Of a stretch of 64,000 nt of DNA, positions 16,667 through 25,512 are shown piece by piece. The notes beneath the pieces are model-generated. The model made no database searches. It saw only the letters and a list, made by a program, of their open reading frames with translations, and was not told where the DNA came from. This DNA is from Peribacillus glennii (GTDB lineage Bacteria > Bacillota > Bacilli > Bacillales > DSM-1321), in contig NZ_QVTD01000011.1 of the NCBI RefSeq assembly GCF_003429105.1, forward strand, positions 62,001 to 126,000. Direction: 5' to 3'. Position 1 is the first letter of the stretch. Each line of letters begins with the position of its first letter. The translations under genes and the position numbers were made by a program.

Positions 16667-18133
16667 TTACTGATTCGCAATTTTAGCGTCAGGCTTATCA
16701 TAAATGGCAAGTTTCTTGATTAATGCCAAGCTGTCCTTATTCAGTCCATACACCCGTACGGACTTGCCATTTTCTTTGTATTTGATGATTACCTTATCTA
16801 TAGCACCGACAGCTGAATCATCCCAGACATGTGAGCTGGAAAAATCAATAATGATCGTTTCAGCTGTTTCTTTGAAATCAAATCTTGAGACAAAATCATT
16901 TACCGAAGCGAAGAATAATTGCCCCTTAACATGATAGGTCCTGGCTTTACCATTCTCTGTCTTATCAACATAAACCTTGGATATTTTCACGGCAAAGAAA
17001 ATCATGCTCAACAAAACGCCGGCGAATACACCTTTTGATAAATCATGTGAGTAGACCACAGTCGCTACTGTCACGAACATCACGATTGTATCCGTTTTTG
17101 GTACAAGATGCAGTTTGGTCAATGATGACCAGTCAAAAGTCCCGATTGAAACCATGATCATGACGCCAACGAGGGCTGCCATCGGGATTTTAATCAATAC
17201 ATCATTTAAAACAACAATCAACATCATTAAGAATATACCGGCTACAAACGTTGAGAGCCGGCCGCGCCCCCCTGATTTTATATTGATGCCGGACTGGCCG
17301 ATCATGGCGCACCCTGCCATGCCTCCAAAAAAGCCGGCTACGATATTTGCTATGCCCTGTCCACGGGCTTCTTTGTTTTTGTTGCTGTCAGTATCTGTCA
17401 AATCATCTACAATTTGTGCTGTTAATAGTGATTCAAGCAGACCTACAAAGGCCAATGCAATTGAGTATGGCAAAATAATCGATAATGTCTCAAGATTCAC
17501 AGGGATATCCGGCAGCATAAACATAGGAAGCGCCTGTTTTAGCTCACCCATGTCACCGACTGTACGGACCGAAGCCCCCGCTGCAATTGAAATAACCGTG
17601 ATGATAATAATGGCAACCAGTGGGGAAGGGACGGCATTCGTAAACCTTGGGAATAGATAAATGATGGCCAAAGCGCCCGCAGTCATCGCATACATTACCC
17701 ATGATTCGCCGACAAAATGCGGCAGCTGAGCCGTGAAAATTAAAATCGCAAGAGAATTGACGAATCCAATCATCACGGAACGGGGGATAAATTTCATAAG
17801 CCGTCCTATTTTACATACACCGAGAATGATTTGGATGATACCTGTCAAAATGGTAGCAGCCAATAAATATTGCAGACCATGGTCTTTTACCAGGTCAGCC
17901 ATCACCAATGCCATCGCACCTGTTGCGGCGGAAATCATACCGGGCCTTCCGCCGACAAAGGAAATTACAACGGCAATACAAAAGGAAGCGTACAATCCAA
18001 CCATCGGATCCACACCTGCAATAATGGAAAAAGCAATCGCTTCCGGAATCAGAGCCAAAGCAACGACAATGCCGGATAGGATATCTCCCCTAACATTGCC
18101 AAACCAATCCTGTTTAATTGTTTGTAACTTCAA
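16667..18133 (-). CDS. SulP-family anion transporter with STAS domain
   Basis: 488 residues. About 11-14 membrane helices start with [20 protein letters not shown], the signature of SulP proteins, and include a [20 protein letters not shown] segment. The C-terminal STAS domain (about 390-485) has [20 protein letters not shown]. Members move sulfate or bicarbonate by Na+ or H+ symport; the short-STAS, BicA-like architecture favours bicarbonate but does not settle the substrate. It is divergent from a universal stress protein gene, an arrangement that may reflect shared control. Confidence 0.9.
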   Translation of the reverse strand: MKLQTIKQDWFGNVRGDILSGIVVALALIPEAIAFSIIAGVDPMVGLYASFCIAVVISFVGGRPGMISAATGAMALVMADLVKDHGLQYLLAATILTGIIQIILGVCKIGRLMKFIPRSVMIGFVNSLAILIFTAQLPHFVGESWVMYAMTAGALAIIYLFPRFTNAVPSPLVAIIIITVISIAAGASVRTVGDMGELKQALPMFMLPDIPVNLETLSIILPYSIALAFVGLLESLLTAQIVDDLTDTDSNKNKEARGQGIANIVAGFFGGMAGCAMIGQSGINIKSGGRGRLSTFVAGIFLMMLIVVLNDVLIKIPMAALVGVMIMVSIGTFDWSSLTKLHLVPKTDTIVMFVTVATVVYSHDLSKGVFAGVLLSMIFFAVKISKVYVDKTENGKARTYHVKGQLFFASVNDFVSRFDFKETAETIIIDFSSSHVWDDSAVGAIDKVIIKYKENGKSVRVYGLNKDSLALIKKLAIYDKPDAKIANQ

Positions 18134-18454
18134 AAGAACACTCCTTCTTTTATTTTAATTTGCTTAAGAAACTGCCAGCATAAGGCTAAAACATTCATAA
18201 GTGTTTAAAGATGGCTTTCAACTCTCATGAAAGCCGGGGCCGTTATCAATGCTATAGATTATATCATGTATCGCTATGAAGTTGTACTCAATATGAAAGC
18301 GGATAAAACCTTCTATTTTTATGAATTTCTTCGTTTTTCTCGGAATTTCTTAATTGCATAAATTCCAGCGGGAAATGTAAGAAAATCTTCAATTCATTTT
18401 GTATTTTAGTGGTACTATTGAAAGTAGAGATGAAGATGGAGGGGGACTGATTGT
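18134..18454. other. Divergent intergenic region between the SulP and Usp genes
   Basis: 321 bases holding two opposite promoters that I cannot place precisely. The only structured element is an inverted repeat GGCTTTCA / TGAAAGCC near 18211-18234. No coding sequence is evident. Confidence 0.4.
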
Positions 18455-18871
18455 ATGTTCCGGAAAATTTTACTGGCTGCAGACGGGTCTCATCATGCTT
18501 TGCGGGCCGCCGAAAAGGCTGCAGAAATGGCAACAATGAATGAAGCGGGAATCACAGTGCTGTATGTCGTCGATAGTTCCACGTCAAAAACTGATATCCT
18601 GCTGGAAGGGGATAGAGGAGCCGTTAACGATAGGCGCAGGCAGCGGCTCGCTCCTATTGAAAATCTACTGAATGAAAAAGATGTAACACATCAGGTTAAG
18701 ATATTAAAAGGAGATCCAGGTCCCACAATAGTTGAGTATGTAAACCAGAATGGATACGACCTTGTAGTGATTGGCAGCAGAGGGTTGAACTCTCTCCAGG
18801 AAATGGTCCTTGGGAGTGTCAGTCATAAAGTAGCAAAGCGTGTGCAATGTCCGGTTATGATTGTGAAATAA
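18455..18871 (+). CDS. Universal stress protein (UspA family)
   Basis: 138 residues, one Usp domain. It starts FRKILLAADGSHHALRAAE and ends with the ATP-binding signature GSRGLNSLQEMVLGSVSHKV followed by CPVMIVK. The GxxG...GS pattern indicates the nucleotide-binding subgroup. RBS GGAGGGGGACTG is strong. Such proteins accumulate under nutrient and redox stress; the precise role is unknown. A second, longer Usp gene lies at 33751-34275. Confidence 0.9.
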   Translation: MFRKILLAADGSHHALRAAEKAAEMATMNEAGITVLYVVDSSTSKTDILLEGDRGAVNDRRRQRLAPIENLLNEKDVTHQVKILKGDPGPTIVEYVNQNGYDLVVIGSRGLNSLQEMVLGSVSHKVAKRVQCPVMIVK

Positions 18872-19042
18872 TGAGGTAGCCTTCTGATTGGCGAGCCTTT
18901 GATAAGGTGGAAAAAGAAGTATAGTTATGGTCACAGGATCTGGGTGACATGGGCGTTGCTTCACGATGGTGCGCACTTACTCTGTATTGTGGTTTGGTTT
19001 ATGCATATGGAAAGTTTTATTTTTTCTTTACTACAAAACAAG

Positions 19043-19074
19043 ATGCCCTGCTGGTTGCGAGGGCATTTGCTTTG
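19043..19074. terminator. Terminator between the Usp gene and a convergent small gene
   Basis: Stem GATGCCCT / AGGGCAT(T) with a GCTGGTTGCG loop. Flanks are A-rich and moderately T-rich, so it is probably used from the minus strand. Confidence 0.55.
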
Positions 19075-19077
19075 TAT

Positions 19078-19281
19078 CTATATTCTTTCGCTGGATGACC
19101 GGTCTTTCGTATCTTCCTTATCCTTTTCTTCCTCGCGCTCCATATCGATGTCTTCAAGCGGCAGGTCATCGACAGGCATGACAACCTGGTCTCTCTCCAT
19201 TTGTTCTTCCCAGTTCTCTTTGAATGCTTTGGTTTTGTCGTTTCTTTCTCTCAAAACCTGGTCTTTTTCAGAATTTTTCAT
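19078..19281 (-). CDS. Small, highly charged hypothetical protein, 67 residues
   Basis: ATG at 19281 has RBS GGAGGG seven bases upstream. The open frame extends to 19356, but that part lacks an RBS. The product is almost entirely charged: it starts MKNSEKDQVLRERNDKTKAF, has a central PVDDLPLEDIDM and ends in Glu/Lys/Asp/Ser. It is probably disordered. Family not recognised. Confidence 0.6.
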   Translation of the reverse strand: MKNSEKDQVLRERNDKTKAFKENWEEQMERDQVVMPVDDLPLEDIDMEREEEKDKEDTKDRSSSERI

Positions 19282-19511
19282 TGTCTTACCCTCCGTTTCC
19301 GTTTTTACCTCCTTTCCCGTTGAGGGCGAAAGTAAAACTTTCAAAAATGTCCTCATTTAGAACAGCATTTTTATCACAGACTTATCTCCTTAAGAGCAGT
19401 TTCTTATGGAAACTGGAATAATAGGAATAATAATGACAGGATATGTTGGTTTTTATCCCCCCTGAAAAAGGGTAATTGGAAGTGAGGTATGTGGGAAAGG
19501 TGGGGCTGACA

Positions 19512-20210
19512 GTGGAGTTTTTATTCATCCTCTTATATTTTCTGATTATCACTCTCGTCATTGAGATATCAGTGGTACTGTTTAATTTTACCGGAATGGA
19601 AACGAAAGTTTCGAGGTTTCAGGTTATATCGATGTTAACGGGCACCGGTTTCACGACAGATGAATCAAAGGTAATCATCGACCATCCGGTGCGCAGGAAG
19701 ATTGCGGCATTCTTGATCTTATTCGGGGCATTCTCATTGGCGGTGATCATTTCTTCTATAAGTAATATCCTTGCTGATGACCTGCGGACCAAAGAGCTGT
19801 CATTTATTTGTGCGGGCCTTGTAATTTTTGTTGCGGTGTTGTACACCCCGTGGGTAAAAAAGCGGGCTACCATAAAGCTGGAGGAGGAAATGGAGCAACA
19901 TTACCAGATGTTCGAGCGGCCGGTCAAAGATGTCCTGTATTTAGACGAAAATGATCTGGTTACGGACATCGTGGTTAGTGAAGGGTCTAAATTGGTTGGC
20001 AGGAAAATAATGGATATCATTATGAAAGAAGATGATATCAGCATTCTTTTCATCCAGCGCGGAAAGGTCCGGATCCGCCGGGAGCTTTACGACAGTGAAA
20101 TCCAAGAGGGGGATCAGATTTACCTTTATGGAAATGGAAAGGAAATAGAAGAGAAATTTAAGAAAGAATTGGAACATACGAGACAAATGAAAGAAGATGG
20201 TGCAACCTAA
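19512..20210 (+). CDS. Membrane protein with C-terminal TrkA-C (RCK_C) domain
   Basis: About 232 residues. Helix 1 lies near the start (FLFILLYFLIITLVIEIS), two more lie around IAAFLILFGAFSLAVIIS and LSFICAGLVIFVAVLY, and the cytoplasmic C-terminal domain has VSEGSKLVGRKIMDI and EIQEGDQIYLYGNGKEI, typical of RCK_C ligand-binding modules of K+ transport regulators. GTG at 19512 has AAGGTGGGG seven bases upstream; an earlier TTG at 19476 is possible. Ligand and partner are unknown; a cyclic-nucleotide or potassium-related role is inference from the domain. Confidence 0.75.
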   Translation: MEFLFILLYFLIITLVIEISVVLFNFTGMETKVSRFQVISMLTGTGFTTDESKVIIDHPVRRKIAAFLILFGAFSLAVIISSISNILADDLRTKELSFICAGLVIFVAVLYTPWVKKRATIKLEEEMEQHYQMFERPVKDVLYLDENDLVTDIVVSEGSKLVGRKIMDIIMKEDDISILFIQRGKVRIRRELYDSEIQEGDQIYLYGNGKEIEEKFKKELEHTRQMKEDGAT

Positions 20211-20334
20211 CAAAAGCTTTATACAGCAAAATAAAATTTCAAAGGGGGTTAACAAGCAACTTATTTGTTCCCTAAACAGTTAGAGACGGCAGCTCTGCAG
20301 AAAGGGTTGTTCGCTGTATTAAAAAAAATACAAT

Positions 20335-20364
20335 TTGAAAAAGATTGTATAAATACGCTATGAT
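20335..20364 (+). promoter_or_regulatory. Sigma-A-like promoter upstream of ytvI
   Basis: TTGAAA (20335-20340), 18-base spacer, TATGAT (20359-20364). It lies about 140 bases before ytvI. Confidence 0.5.
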
Positions 20365-20504
20365 ATAGATACATTTTATAATTTGCTAAGCAAGCACTAA
20401 ACATAAATGTGAGGGAGGTTTATGACCTTTCGCCAATAGTTGGCAGGCCTTATTTAATAAGCCGCCGTGGATAAAATCGCAATGGATGGGAATGAGCAGG
20501 CAAT

Positions 20505-21536
20505 ATGCTTTTACGGTGGTTTTGGAGGATTGTCCTCCTACTTGTTTTATTATACATAGTCCCATATTCGTGGACATTGATTTTCGCGCTGGTGACGGCA
20601 ATGCTGCTTGAGGGTTTCATCAACTCCATCAGCAAAACGTTCAAGCTTAACCGGCTCTGGTCCGTTTTGATCGCTTTTATTGTGTACGTAGGCGGTTTGC
20701 TGGGTGCGGTATTCATTATCGTCTCTGTGTTGACGAAACAGATTATTACTCTTTCCCAAAAACTGCCCGGGGTCGTAAAGGACTTATATAATACTGCTGT
20801 TTTGCCATTTATCAGAAAATGGGAAAATTATTCTCAGTCGCTTCCAACCGATGTGATTCGTTCGGTTGAAGATGCGCTTGAAAGAGGCATTTCTTCCCTG
20901 GAGGCTTTTGCAAGGAATTTAGTTGAGGGTACTGTCCAGCTTGTTGCTGTAGTGCCGGGATTTTTGATTGAATTTTTAATTTATTTGATTGCCTTGTTTT
21001 TATTTTGTCTTGAGTTTCCTGTGATAAAAAGGAAGGCGAAGAACTTCCTGCAGGAGTCAACCTATCAGAAAATTTCCCTCGTATTTGTGGATTTGAACAA
21101 AGCAGGGATCGGCTTCCTAAGGGCCCAGCTTTTCCTAAGCCTGATCACATTTACAATGGCATACACAGGTTTATGGCTGCTTAAGGTACCATATACACTG
21201 TTATTATCGATTTTGATTGTAATTGTCGATATTCTGCCTATCCTCGGAACAGGTTCGGTTTTGGTGCCATGGGCAATCGTTGCCATGCTTCAGGGTAATC
21301 AGCATCTTGGAATCGGTTTGATCATCATGTTTATTGTGATCACCATCATCAGAAGAATCGTCGAGCCAAAGGTATACTCAGCAAGCCTTGGTTTGACACC
21401 ATTAGCTGCTTTGGTCAGCTTGTACCTGGGCTTTAAGATTCTTGGCTTTGTAGGCTTGTTTTTAGGCCCTGCACTGTTGATCATATACGAAACCCTGAAA
21501 AAGGCCGGCGTCATAAAAAGAAATATTCTACTATAA
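20505..21536 (+). CDS. ytvI: Sporulation membrane protein YtvI (AI-2E transporter superfamily)
   Basis: 343 residues, seven or eight membrane helices with the AI-2E (PerM) pattern: an N-terminal hairpin, a long extracytoplasmic loop (about 80-150), a helix ending FCLEFPVIKRKAK, then VDILPILGTGSVLVPWAIVA and LVSLYLGFKILGFVGLFLGP. The last two blocks are characteristic of YtvI. Its biochemical role is unknown; in Bacillus it belongs to the sporulation set. The RBS before ATG 20505 (GAGCAGG) is weak. Confidence 0.85.
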   Translation: MLLRWFWRIVLLLVLLYIVPYSWTLIFALVTAMLLEGFINSISKTFKLNRLWSVLIAFIVYVGGLLGAVFIIVSVLTKQIITLSQKLPGVVKDLYNTAVLPFIRKWENYSQSLPTDVIRSVEDALERGISSLEAFARNLVEGTVQLVAVVPGFLIEFLIYLIALFLFCLEFPVIKRKAKNFLQESTYQKISLVFVDLNKAGIGFLRAQLFLSLITFTMAYTGLWLLKVPYTLLLSILIVIVDILPILGTGSVLVPWAIVAMLQGNQHLGIGLIIMFIVITIIRRIVEPKVYSASLGLTPLAALVSLYLGFKILGFVGLFLGPALLIIYETLKKAGVIKRNILL

Positions 21537-21538
21537 AC

Positions 21539-21590
21539 AAAAAAAGGCATAGGGACATTTTACAAAATTGTACCTTCGCCTTTTTTCATT
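21539..21590. terminator. Terminator shared by ytvI and the convergent small zinc-binding gene
   Basis: Stem AAAAAGGC / GCCTTTTT with further imperfect pairing inside. It overlaps the 3' end of the minus-strand small gene. Confidence 0.65.
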
Positions 21591-21712
21591 TCCTTTAAAT
21601 GTTTCGTTGTTTTGCCAAGTCCATTGCACTGTGTGCAGGGTCGGGAAAAAAACTGAAGGAATGGGACTCTCCCTTTTCCCTTGCATTGTCTGCAAATATT
21701 GATAACCTTCAT
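21560..21712 (-). CDS. Small double-CxxC zinc-binding protein, 50 residues
   Basis: ATG at 21712 with an excellent RBS (AAAGGAGGCG). It contains two CxxCxGxG knuckles: CRQCKGKGR near residues 7-15 and CTQCNGLGK near 26-34. Four cysteines in this spacing match the DnaJ-type zinc centre, reduced here to one minimal zinc site. The tail is basic (KHLKEMKKGEG). Likely a stand-alone zinc ribbon; the partner is unknown. Its last codons fold into the terminator it shares with ytvI. Confidence 0.75.
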   Translation of the reverse strand: MKVINICRQCKGKGRVPFLQFFSRPCTQCNGLGKTTKHLKEMKKGEGTIL

Positions 21713-21948
21713 TGTAATTCGCCTCCTTTAATTAGGGTTTCCGGGCAAGCCCGGGAAAATACATTTATGAAACAGGTCATTTATCATTTAATTTGTAATA
21801 TGAGAGGGACACAAAAGCTAGGGTAGAATAGTGGTTATAATTCTGAAAAATCTGATTATTGTTACTTTTTACACTCTATCAAACGAACAACAAAAAAGTC
21901 TTATAGGGTGCTTCCCTAATGGTCGAATGAGAGGATGTGGCGCCAATC

Positions 21949-22281
21949 ATGGTGCAAACGATTGTATTGTTTGTTTTAGCCGGATTGGCTGAAATCGGTG
22001 GAGGTTATTTGATATGGATCTGGTTACGGGAAGGTACAGCCTGGTGGTGTGGATTAATCGGGGCGGTTGTTTTAGTGATGTATGGGATCATTCCGACATT
22101 CCAGTCCTTTCCTTCGTTTGGAAGGGTTTATGCGGCTTATGGCGGCGTGTTTATCGTACTTGCCCTTCTTTGGGGATGGGCGGTAGAGAAGAAAACACCC
22201 GATTTATTTGATTGGATTGGGGCGCTTATTTGCCTGATTGGTGTCTCGGTAATTCTGTGGGGGCCAAGGACCTTTGAATAG
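21949..22281 (+). CDS. YnfA-family (UPF0060) small membrane protein
   Basis: 110 residues and four helices. Conserved YnfA features are [29 protein letters not shown] and [10 protein letters not shown] at the end. ATG 21949 gives the usual family length. GTG 21937 is an alternative but sits almost on the RBS GAGAGGA. YnfA proteins resemble small multidrug-resistance transporters; transport activity here is inference. Confidence 0.88.
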   Translation: MVQTIVLFVLAGLAEIGGGYLIWIWLREGTAWWCGLIGAVVLVMYGIIPTFQSFPSFGRVYAAYGGVFIVLALLWGWAVEKKTPDLFDWIGALICLIGVSVILWGPRTFE

Positions 22282-22452
22282 ATAACAAGCGGTATTTTTC
22301 CATTTATTATATGCCGGCTTTATGGAAAAGAATATTAACAGCGTATATGAAATTTATTTAACTTGAAAAATATACTTTTGCCTTATTAATATGTATTTAC
22401 ACTCTTCAGCATAAAAACAACTATATTATTTAACAAGTCGTAATTCTTTCGT

Positions 22453-22680
22453 TTAACTATTGTTCGAGTTGTATTTGTTGCTCCCAGGAAGTTTTTTGAT
22501 CGTATTCCAAGCTTCAATTGATTCTCTGCGAAAAAGTTACGTATAAATTGATTATATTCAAATTGGGGAGCTATCTTTTTCTCGTATTGCCAGTCCTTTT
22601 TTTCGTGCTTCTTCATGCCAGGCATTTACAACACCACGATACGTCTTTCCTACATTGTTTTTAAAATAATTCTGAATATA
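22453..22680 (-). pseudogene. Remnant of a SAP/DUF6434-like protein
   Basis: Three minus-strand frames join into one protein. NNVGKTYRGVVNAWHEEARK comes first (22676 downward), then after a shift IAPQFEYNQFIRNFFAENQ, then after a second shift IEAWNTIKKLPGSNKY and TAA at 22453. The final two blocks match the DUF6434 domain as I know it. No start codon or 5' part remains; its upstream end runs into the RBS of the divergent acetyltransferase gene. At least two frameshifts make it non-functional. Confidence 0.65.
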
Positions 22681-22702
22681 AATAGAAATTAAGGAGATTG
22701 AC

Positions 22703-23254
22703 ATGACAACCATCAATTCTAATCTTTTTTATGGTGAACGGGTAAAACTTGCATTAGCTAGAGATGAAGACGTTGAAATCATGGTGCAGTGGGGAGAAGA
22801 TGCTGAATATCTACGTAATGTAGACACAGAAATAGCTTTTCCTAAAAATCAAGAACAATTGGCTGCTGAAGGGAAAGCGGGCTCAAATGAAGTATATTTC
22901 CGACTGAGAACAATTGAAGATGATGATTTAATCGGATTTGTTGCAATCCATAGCATAGAATGGAACAATCGCACGGGTCTTATGGCAATTGGAATTGGAG
23001 ATTCATCTAATCGTAATAAAGGTTATGGGACGGAAGCGTTGAAGCTAATACTTCGTTATGCGTTCCATGAATTAAATTTAGACCGGGTCGGTTTGGAAGT
23101 TATTGAATATAACAAAAGTGGAATAAGAGCATACGAAAAGGTTGGTTTTCAACAGGAAGGCAGAAAGAGATCGGTTGTTTATCGGGATGGAAAAAGATAT
23201 GATATAATCGTTATGGGAATTTTACGTCCCGAATGGGAAACCGTATCAAAGTAA
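22703..23254 (+). CDS. GNAT-family N-acetyltransferase (RimJ/RimL type)
   Basis: 183 residues. The acetyl-CoA motif A is GIGDSSNRNKGYGTEALKLI (RxxGxG/A variant), followed by NLDRVGLEVIEYNKSGIRAY and EKVGFQQEGRKR, which are typical of the RimJ/RimL branch acting on N-terminal or small-molecule amines. RBS AAGGAG is strong. The substrate cannot be deduced. The gene stands alone with its own terminator. Confidence 0.88.
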   Translation: MTTINSNLFYGERVKLALARDEDVEIMVQWGEDAEYLRNVDTEIAFPKNQEQLAAEGKAGSNEVYFRLRTIEDDDLIGFVAIHSIEWNNRTGLMAIGIGDSSNRNKGYGTEALKLILRYAFHELNLDRVGLEVIEYNKSGIRAYEKVGFQQEGRKRSVVYRDGKRYDIIVMGILRPEWETVSK

Positions 23255-23336
23255 TCTAGGGAAGGACCCTTTTCATTTAGTTGAAATTTTATAGAATTGT
23301 ATGGTAAGTTTCAGTGAATTAAGGATGCTTTCGTGA

Positions 23337-23365
23337 AAGTCAACAGATACTGTTGGCTTTTTTTG
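23337..23365 (+). terminator. Terminator after the acetyltransferase gene
   Basis: Stem AGTCAACAG / CTGTTGGCT with a three-base loop and a seven-T run. It starts about 80 bases after the stop. Confidence 0.85.
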
Positions 23366-23504
23366 TTGCGCTTACGGTAGCTATTGTGCCATCAAATATT
23401 CAACGAATGATTTGGCTTAGATTTTTCTGAAAAAATAAAAAAATTTGAGCTAAATGACAGTCTAGTTTGTCTAATGAGTGTAAGAGATAAATCGGAGAGG
23501 GTGA

Positions 23505-24029
23505 ATGATAATCATCAGGTTAGTGAAAAAAGCTCAAAATGGGGATGATAAAGCCTTTTTAAGGCTTTTCCAACAATATGAAGAAGATGTATACCGTATG
23601 GCTTACGTATATGTCAAAAATGAAAGTGATGCTTTAGATGTAGTTCAAGAAGTGGCATATCGGTCATTCAACAAAATAGAAACATTGAAAAATCCAGAGT
23701 ATTTCAAGACGTGGTTGATAAAAATTGCTATCACTTGTTCCATTGATTTAGTCAGAAAGAATAAAAAAGTGGTCCATCTGAAGCCAGAGTATGATGACTT
23801 TATTGGCATGGAGGATGAGGATGTACCTCTTTCAATAACACTTAAAGAATTGCTGGAACAGTTAAATGAAGATGAAAAAACTATTGTAATTTTAAAATAC
23901 TATGAGGATTATTCATTCAAAGAAATAGCAGCCTTGTTTAATATGCCTGTAGGAACAGCAAAATCGGTGTTATATCGTGCTTTAGGCAAGCTTCGAAAAC
24001 AATTTAAGGAGGCTGATCTTTATGAGTAA
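23505..24029 (+). CDS. ECF-type RNA polymerase sigma factor
   Basis: 174 residues. Region 2 contains FLRLFQQYEEDVYRMAY, SDALDVVQEVAYRSF and the linker PEYFKTWLIKIA. Region 4 is EKTIVILKYYEDYSFKEIAA followed by GTAKSVLYRALGKLRKQ. RBS GGAGAGGGTGA precedes ATG 23505. It overlaps its putative anti-sigma gene by 8 bases. A GTCTAA motif at 23470-23475 resembles an ECF -10, which would fit self-activation, but no convincing -35 is present. Confidence 0.92.
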   Translation: MIIIRLVKKAQNGDDKAFLRLFQQYEEDVYRMAYVYVKNESDALDVVQEVAYRSFNKIETLKNPEYFKTWLIKIAITCSIDLVRKNKKVVHLKPEYDDFIGMEDEDVPLSITLKELLEQLNEDEKTIVILKYYEDYSFKEIAALFNMPVGTAKSVLYRALGKLRKQFKEADLYE

Positions 24030-25152
24030 TATAAAACAAGAGTTAGAGAAAATTAAGATTCCAACAGAATTACACGAAAGAACAAAGCTTGGCGTACAAA
24101 AAGCAAAATTAGAGAGACAAGGATATAGTGGAGAAATTAACAGCTCAAGTAAGGTCAGTGCTTTAAACAAACAAAGAAGACTGTACAAAAGAATTTCAAT
24201 GGCTGCAGCAGCTTGTCTGATAGCTGTTTCAACAATAACTTATACTCCTGTATTAGCCGCTATTCAAGAGGTATATGACAAAATATTCTCGAGTAAGCAT
24301 ATTGATGATAAAGGTGTAAGGACGGCAGTCAATCTAGGTGAGGGTCAAACTGTTGATCAAACTTTTTATGATGAAAAACATGACATAACAGTGCATTTTG
24401 AGAGGGTAATGACGGATGATAGGGAGACCAAGCTCTTATTCACTTTTAAAAGTAAAAAAACAAATCTAAAAAACTTTTATATAGACATCTTCGAGGGTAA
24501 AAGTTCTATCCATCTGGTTGCCGGAGACGAAAAAAGGATGCCATTGGATCATGTAGGTTGGGGAAGCAGATATTACGACAGTAAAGAAAACAAAGTGGCC
24601 GAAGCGTTATCTTTTGAATCAATTAAGGAATATGAAGGACAAAACCTTCGTTTAGAAATTCAAAATTTAACAATTTATGAGGAAAACCAGACACGCAGCA
24701 TAGAGACGATATGGCCAATTGATTTCAAGCTGGATCATTCTGCCATTTCAGAAAGAAAAACGATACAAGTAAATAAAGATTTCAATTTTGGAAATGAAAC
24801 ATACAGGATTAAGCAGGTAGAGTTTTCAGCCCTGGAAACTAGAGTCGTAGTCACTGGGTCTGACACTAAACTCCTAAAGGATGAACGTGGAATGGAATAC
24901 AAAGTGATGAGCAAGTTGGAACATCAATTCCTTAATGCAAGAAAAATAGATAAAAAATACGGTTATATCATTGATAATGAAAAATCTGGTGTTTTTTTGA
25001 AATCAGCTGGCGAAAAAGTTGTTCCAGTTTTTAGTAAGGGTGAAGTAGCGGGCGCAGATAATGAATATATGATGATTTTCGCTCCCGTTAAGGATCGCCA
25101 GGACTGTATTCTTGAAGTGGGTGATGATATTAAAATACGATTGACTAAGTAG
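24022..25152 (+). CDS. Membrane-anchored anti-sigma factor (DUF4179 type)
   Basis: 376 residues. A cytoplasmic segment of about 55 residues (KIKIPTELHERTKLGVQKAK) binds the sigma factor by analogy. One membrane helix follows near ISMAAAACLIAVSTITYTPV, then a DUF4179-like stretch with AAIQEVYDKIF and a large extracellular beta-rich domain. There is no zinc HxxxCxxC motif, so it is not a ZAS-type anti-sigma. The 8-base overlap with the sigma gene supports the pairing. The extracellular signal is unknown. Confidence 0.85.
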   Translation: MSNIKQELEKIKIPTELHERTKLGVQKAKLERQGYSGEINSSSKVSALNKQRRLYKRISMAAAACLIAVSTITYTPVLAAIQEVYDKIFSSKHIDDKGVRTAVNLGEGQTVDQTFYDEKHDITVHFERVMTDDRETKLLFTFKSKKTNLKNFYIDIFEGKSSIHLVAGDEKRMPLDHVGWGSRYYDSKENKVAEALSFESIKEYEGQNLRLEIQNLTIYEENQTRSIETIWPIDFKLDHSAISERKTIQVNKDFNFGNETYRIKQVEFSALETRVVVTGSDTKLLKDERGMEYKVMSKLEHQFLNARKIDKKYGYIIDNEKSGVFLKSAGEKVVPVFSKGEVAGADNEYMMIFAPVKDRQDCILEVGDDIKIRLTK

Positions 25153-25209
25153 ATCCATAAATATTGAATCGAACACATTTTTTCTGTCACTAAATGTGTT
25201 ACTGCAAGA

Positions 25210-25238
25210 TCAGCTGCTCTTTTATGGGCGGCTTTTTT
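25210..25238 (+). terminator. Terminator of the sigma/anti-sigma operon
   Basis: Stem AGCTGCTC / GGGCGGCT (G-T pairs allowed) and a T run. Confidence 0.75.
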
Positions 25239-25452
25239 ATTGACGGGGCGTATTCCTTTTTGATCAAATTACACTTAATCACCCATTCTGGATTTCCATA
25301 CGAGGCATTTTAACAAATACAATGGAATGGCACATGATATCTGCTGTCCATAATAAGAAATGGGCAAGAGTTAAACAAAATGTAGGGAAATAAAGGCTAA
25401 GAAAAAGACCTTCTGTTGTCTGGTTTTACCATGAATATCCAAAAATATCCTG
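25239..25452. other. Intergenic region between convergent genes
   Basis: Together with the two flanking terminators this makes a gene-free stretch of about 360 bases. A 23-codon frame (MEWHMISAVHNKKWARVKQN and so on) lies near 25321-25392 without RBS; it may be a relic but I cannot support it. Nothing else is seen. Confidence 0.35.
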
Positions 25453-25505
25453 AAAAAAGAGGCTCCTCTAAGACCGTGTATTACGACCTAATGAGGCAGC
25501 CTCTA
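25453..25505 (-). terminator. Terminator of the CNNM transporter gene
   Basis: Minus-strand stem AGAGGCTGCCTC / GAGGAGCCTCT followed by a T run, with a loop of about 30 bases. Confidence 0.65.
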
Positions 25506-25512
25506 CTACTCA

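Noticed and set aside
17115-17660. 181-codon plus-strand frame inside the SulP gene
   Set aside because: Antisense shadow of a well-supported membrane protein gene; codon composition mirrors the other strand.
18899-19360. 153-codon plus-strand frame overlapping the small acidic gene
   Set aside because: No RBS or family pattern; the minus-strand 67-residue gene has a clear RBS.
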